Part shown: in pieces, positions 32,346 to 33,733 of the stretch
Position numbering within the stretch: the first letter of the stretch is position 1
Layout of the letters: each line of letters opens with the position of its first letter
NCBI GenBank assembly: GCA_001513025.1
Contig: LFRZ01000048.1
Span: 1 to 33,733 of the forward strand
Source of the DNA: Gammaproteobacteria bacterium DTU037
Lineage (GTDB): Bacteria; Pseudomonadota; Gammaproteobacteria; Pseudomonadales; Pseudomonadaceae
Length of the DNA: 33,733 nt
Direction: 5' to 3'
Position numbers and translations under genes: made by a program
The notes under the pieces: generated by a model
Seen by the model: the letters and a program-made list of their open reading frames with translations, nothing else
What the model was told of the DNA's origin: nothing
Databases searched by the model: none

Positions 32346-32704
32346 GATTTACCCTTATTGCGCGCTTGACGATTAATCAGCACTTGCATTAACCAACCTA
32401 TAAACACCATAGACACTACCAGCGAGATAACCAAGGCACCGGTAATCGCCCAAAAGTCTGCTTGAATGTCTGCCATATGCGCCATCACCCCAATCGCCGG
32501 CGGCACTAAGAGCAAAGGCAAATAGCGCAATAAGCTGGCTGCCGCCTCATTCAAGGGCTCATCTACACCGCCACGCAGCATAAGGTAGATAAACAGCAGC
32601 ACTAAGCCAATGATAGGACCTGGTATAACTGGAAAAAAAAGCACATTCAACGCTGTTCCTGCCAGCTGAAACGCCACCAACCAGCTTAACCCACGTAATA
32701 ACAT
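32342..32704 (-). CDS. LrgA/CidA-family holin-like membrane protein
   Basis: Small integral membrane protein, 120 residues, with four predicted helices at about 5-25, 28-42, 58-78 and 85-107. The family motif IPGPIIGL is near residue 28. The ATG at 32704 has GGAG seven bases upstream; a GTG at 32716 overlaps that site and is rejected. It is the expected partner of the LrgB-like protein and probably forms one complex with it, coupled by the ATGA overlap. Function is as uncertain as for LrgB: membrane permeability control or small-acid transport. The 164 bases upstream hold an imperfect inverted repeat (AAGGCTT 32749-32755, AAGCCTT 32773-32779). Confidence 0.88.
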   Translation of the reverse strand: MLLRGLSWLVAFQLAGTALNVLFFPVIPGPIIGLVLLFIYLMLRGGVDEPLNEAAASLLRYLPLLLVPPAIGVMAHMADIQADFWAITGALVISLVVSMVFIGWLMQVLINRQARNKGKS

Positions 32705-32862
32705 CGTACTCTCCACTCGTTTTTATAATTGGTACACAGTATACGGATAAGGCTTGCTTAAACTAAATGCATAAGCCTTGCAAAACAACGTAATACTGCA
32801 ATCAGCCGGTATACGCACGATAAAGATGCAAGAATATAAAGTTCGCTGATCAATTTACAAGC

Positions 32863-32888
32863 AATAAAAAACCCGCATAAAGCGGGTT
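32863..32888 (-). terminator. Intrinsic terminator of the rpmB-rpmG operon
   Basis: On the minus strand AACCCGC (32882-32888), loop TTTAT and GCGGGTT (32870-32876) are followed by TTTTTATT. This is a textbook rho-independent terminator 26 bases past the rpmG stop. Confidence 0.92.
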
Positions 32889-32913
32889 CCTTATACGCAA
32901 AAGGTGCAATCAA

Positions 32914-33069
32914 TTACTTGATTTTGCCTTCCTTGTAAATCACATGCTTACGCACAACTGGATCAAATTTCTTGATTTCCAATTTGTCTGGCGTAGTACG
33001 CTTGTTCTTATCTGTAGTGTAAAAGTGACCGGTACCAGCACTTGACACTAAACGGATTAAATCACGCAT
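32914..33069 (-). CDS. rpmG: 50S ribosomal protein L33
   Basis: Small large-subunit protein near the E site, 51 residues, read as [19 protein letters not shown] at the N-terminus and EGKIK at the C-terminus. It has no cysteines, so it is the zinc-independent (C-minus) form. The ATG at 33069 has AAGGA eight bases upstream. It follows rpmB by ten bases, the universal rpmB-rpmG pair, and ends at a strong terminator. Confidence 0.96.
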   Translation of the reverse strand: MRDLIRLVSSAGTGHFYTTDKNKRTTPDKLEIKKFDPVVRKHVIYKEGKIK

Positions 33070-33079
33070 GATATTTTCC

Positions 33080-33316
33080 TTAAACTTTTAGGCCGCGAGC
33101 ACGAAGCTCAGCCAGTACTGTATCGATTCCGCGCTTATCAATCACGCGCATGCCTTTTGCAGATAAACGTAAACGCACAAAACGGTTTTCGGTTTCTACC
33201 CAAAAACGGTGATGCTGCAAGTTTGGCAGGAAACGGCGACGGGTTTTGTTGTTGGCATGGGAAACTTTATTCCCTGTAACCGGACCCTTACCGGTTACTT
33301 GACAAACTCTTGACAT
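33080..33316 (-). CDS. rpmB: 50S ribosomal protein L28
   Basis: Large-subunit ribosomal protein, 78 residues, beginning [16 protein letters not shown] with the typical [10 protein letters not shown] basic stretch at 20-29. It has one cysteine (C5) and no zinc motif. GAGGG lies about eight bases before the ATG. It is the first gene of the rpmBG pair, with a promoter candidate about 190 bases upstream, which would leave a leader of around 180 bases. Confidence 0.97.
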   Translation of the reverse strand: MSRVCQVTGKGPVTGNKVSHANNKTRRRFLPNLQHHRFWVETENRFVRLRLSAKGMRVIDKRGIDTVLAELRARGLKV

Positions 33317-33503
33317 ATCTCAGCCCTCATAAACCACATGCTCAACCCAGCATGGGTTGGCTGCTTTAAAACGTAATTGGATTCGTAGGTCGTTAAAAAC
33401 ATGATGGTTTTTATAACCTGCATATTATTACCCAGACTTTGCTAAGGAACAACAGCAACACTAAATAAAGTGTAAAACTGGTTCTCTTAGAATCGAGCCG
33501 TGC

Positions 33504-33532
33504 TTTATAGCAGAAACCTAGACACGAAGCAA
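33504..33532 (-). promoter_or_regulatory. Promoter candidate for rpmBG
   Basis: On the minus strand TTGCTT (33527-33532), a 17-base spacer and TATAAA (33504-33509) are seen. TGC directly before the -10 makes an extended -10. It lies in the 259-base gap between radC and rpmB, the only good candidate there. Confidence 0.55.
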
Positions 33533-33575
33533 GGAAAGCCAAATCTTTTTATTACCTACGTGCCACCTCTTTCGG

Positions 33576-33733
33576 TCACATCCAGCCATTTTCCAGCATC
33601 GATAAAGGCTCGCCATCACCGACAATAAAATGATCTAAAACCCGCACATCAACCAGTGCCAGCGACTCTTTTAAGCGCTCAGTCAAAACCTTATCGGCCT
33701 GACTTGGCTCGGCAACACCACTGGGATGGTTAT
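33576..33733 (-). CDS. radC: RadC/JAB-domain protein, 3' end only
   Basis: The gene runs off the right edge; only the last 51 complete codons are present. They start at [13 protein letters not shown], the second half of the JAMM metal motif (H-x-H...S...D), and end at ENGWM and TGA (33576-33578). The RadC family (a JAB/MPN metalloprotease-like fold) was once called a DNA repair protein, but its function is not established. It is next to rpmBG, as in Pseudomonas and E. coli. Confidence 0.93.
   Translation of the reverse strand, partial: NHPSGVAEPSQADKVLTERLKESLALVDVRVLDHFIVGDGEPLSMLENGWM

Overview
The window is core chromosome of a gammaproteobacterium of the Pseudomonadaceae. Gene sizes and several short gene orders match Pseudomonas closely: tyrS / M23 peptidase / anmK / erpA / argC, yaeQ / recJ, amgK-murU divergent from lptD-surA-pdxA, carbonic anhydrase / rimI / holD, waaA / FAD oxidoreductase / aldo-keto reductase / hldE, and rpmBG / radC. 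In P. aeruginosa, as I recall it, these blocks lie far apart, so the order here is reshuffled. Base composition looks near 50% G+C, below most Pseudomonas. That would suit a low-GC lineage such as Thiopseudomonas, but this placement is inference. I see no insertion sequence, prophage, CRISPR array, tRNA gene or defence island, and no gap between genes exceeds 300 bases.

Layout: 1-177 holds an rRNA-type promoter firing out of the left edge and the 3' flank of tyrS. 178-6061 holds tyrS (-), an M23 peptidase and anmK (+), erpA and argC (-), and hemJ (+). 6146-14418 is all on the minus strand: ppc, a small membrane-anchored unknown, lysS, prfB with its programmed frameshift, recJ and yaeQ. 14650-15177 is an exported Sel1-repeat protein (+). 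15299-17771 is amgK-murU-djlA (-), and 17897-22924 is lptD-surA-pdxA (+), with overlapping ends. 22984-26572 is leuA-holD-rimI plus a beta carbonic anhydrase (-). waaA (-) diverges from an FAD oxidoreductase / aldo-keto reductase pair (+). The right part is lrgA-like / lrgB-like / hldE (-), rpmB-rpmG (-), and the 3' end of radC cut by the window edge.

Themes: the strongest is the cell envelope. An M23 peptidase cuts murein, AnmK, AmgK and MurU recycle MurNAc, LptD and SurA build the outer membrane, and WaaA and HldE make inner-core LPS. The second is information processing: TyrRS, LysRS, RF2, L28, L33, RimI, RecJ, RadC and the Pol III psi subunit. The remainder is metabolism: ArgC, LeuA, Ppc, PdxA, HemJ, ErpA and carbonic anhydrase.

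I found no convincing undescribed multi-gene system. The points most worth a second look are the psi subunit with its long Ala/Pro linker in a leuA-holD-rimI overlapping chain, the small unknown at 8900-9205, the conserved FAD/AKR pair of unknown substrate, and several inverted repeats placed at leader or promoter positions.
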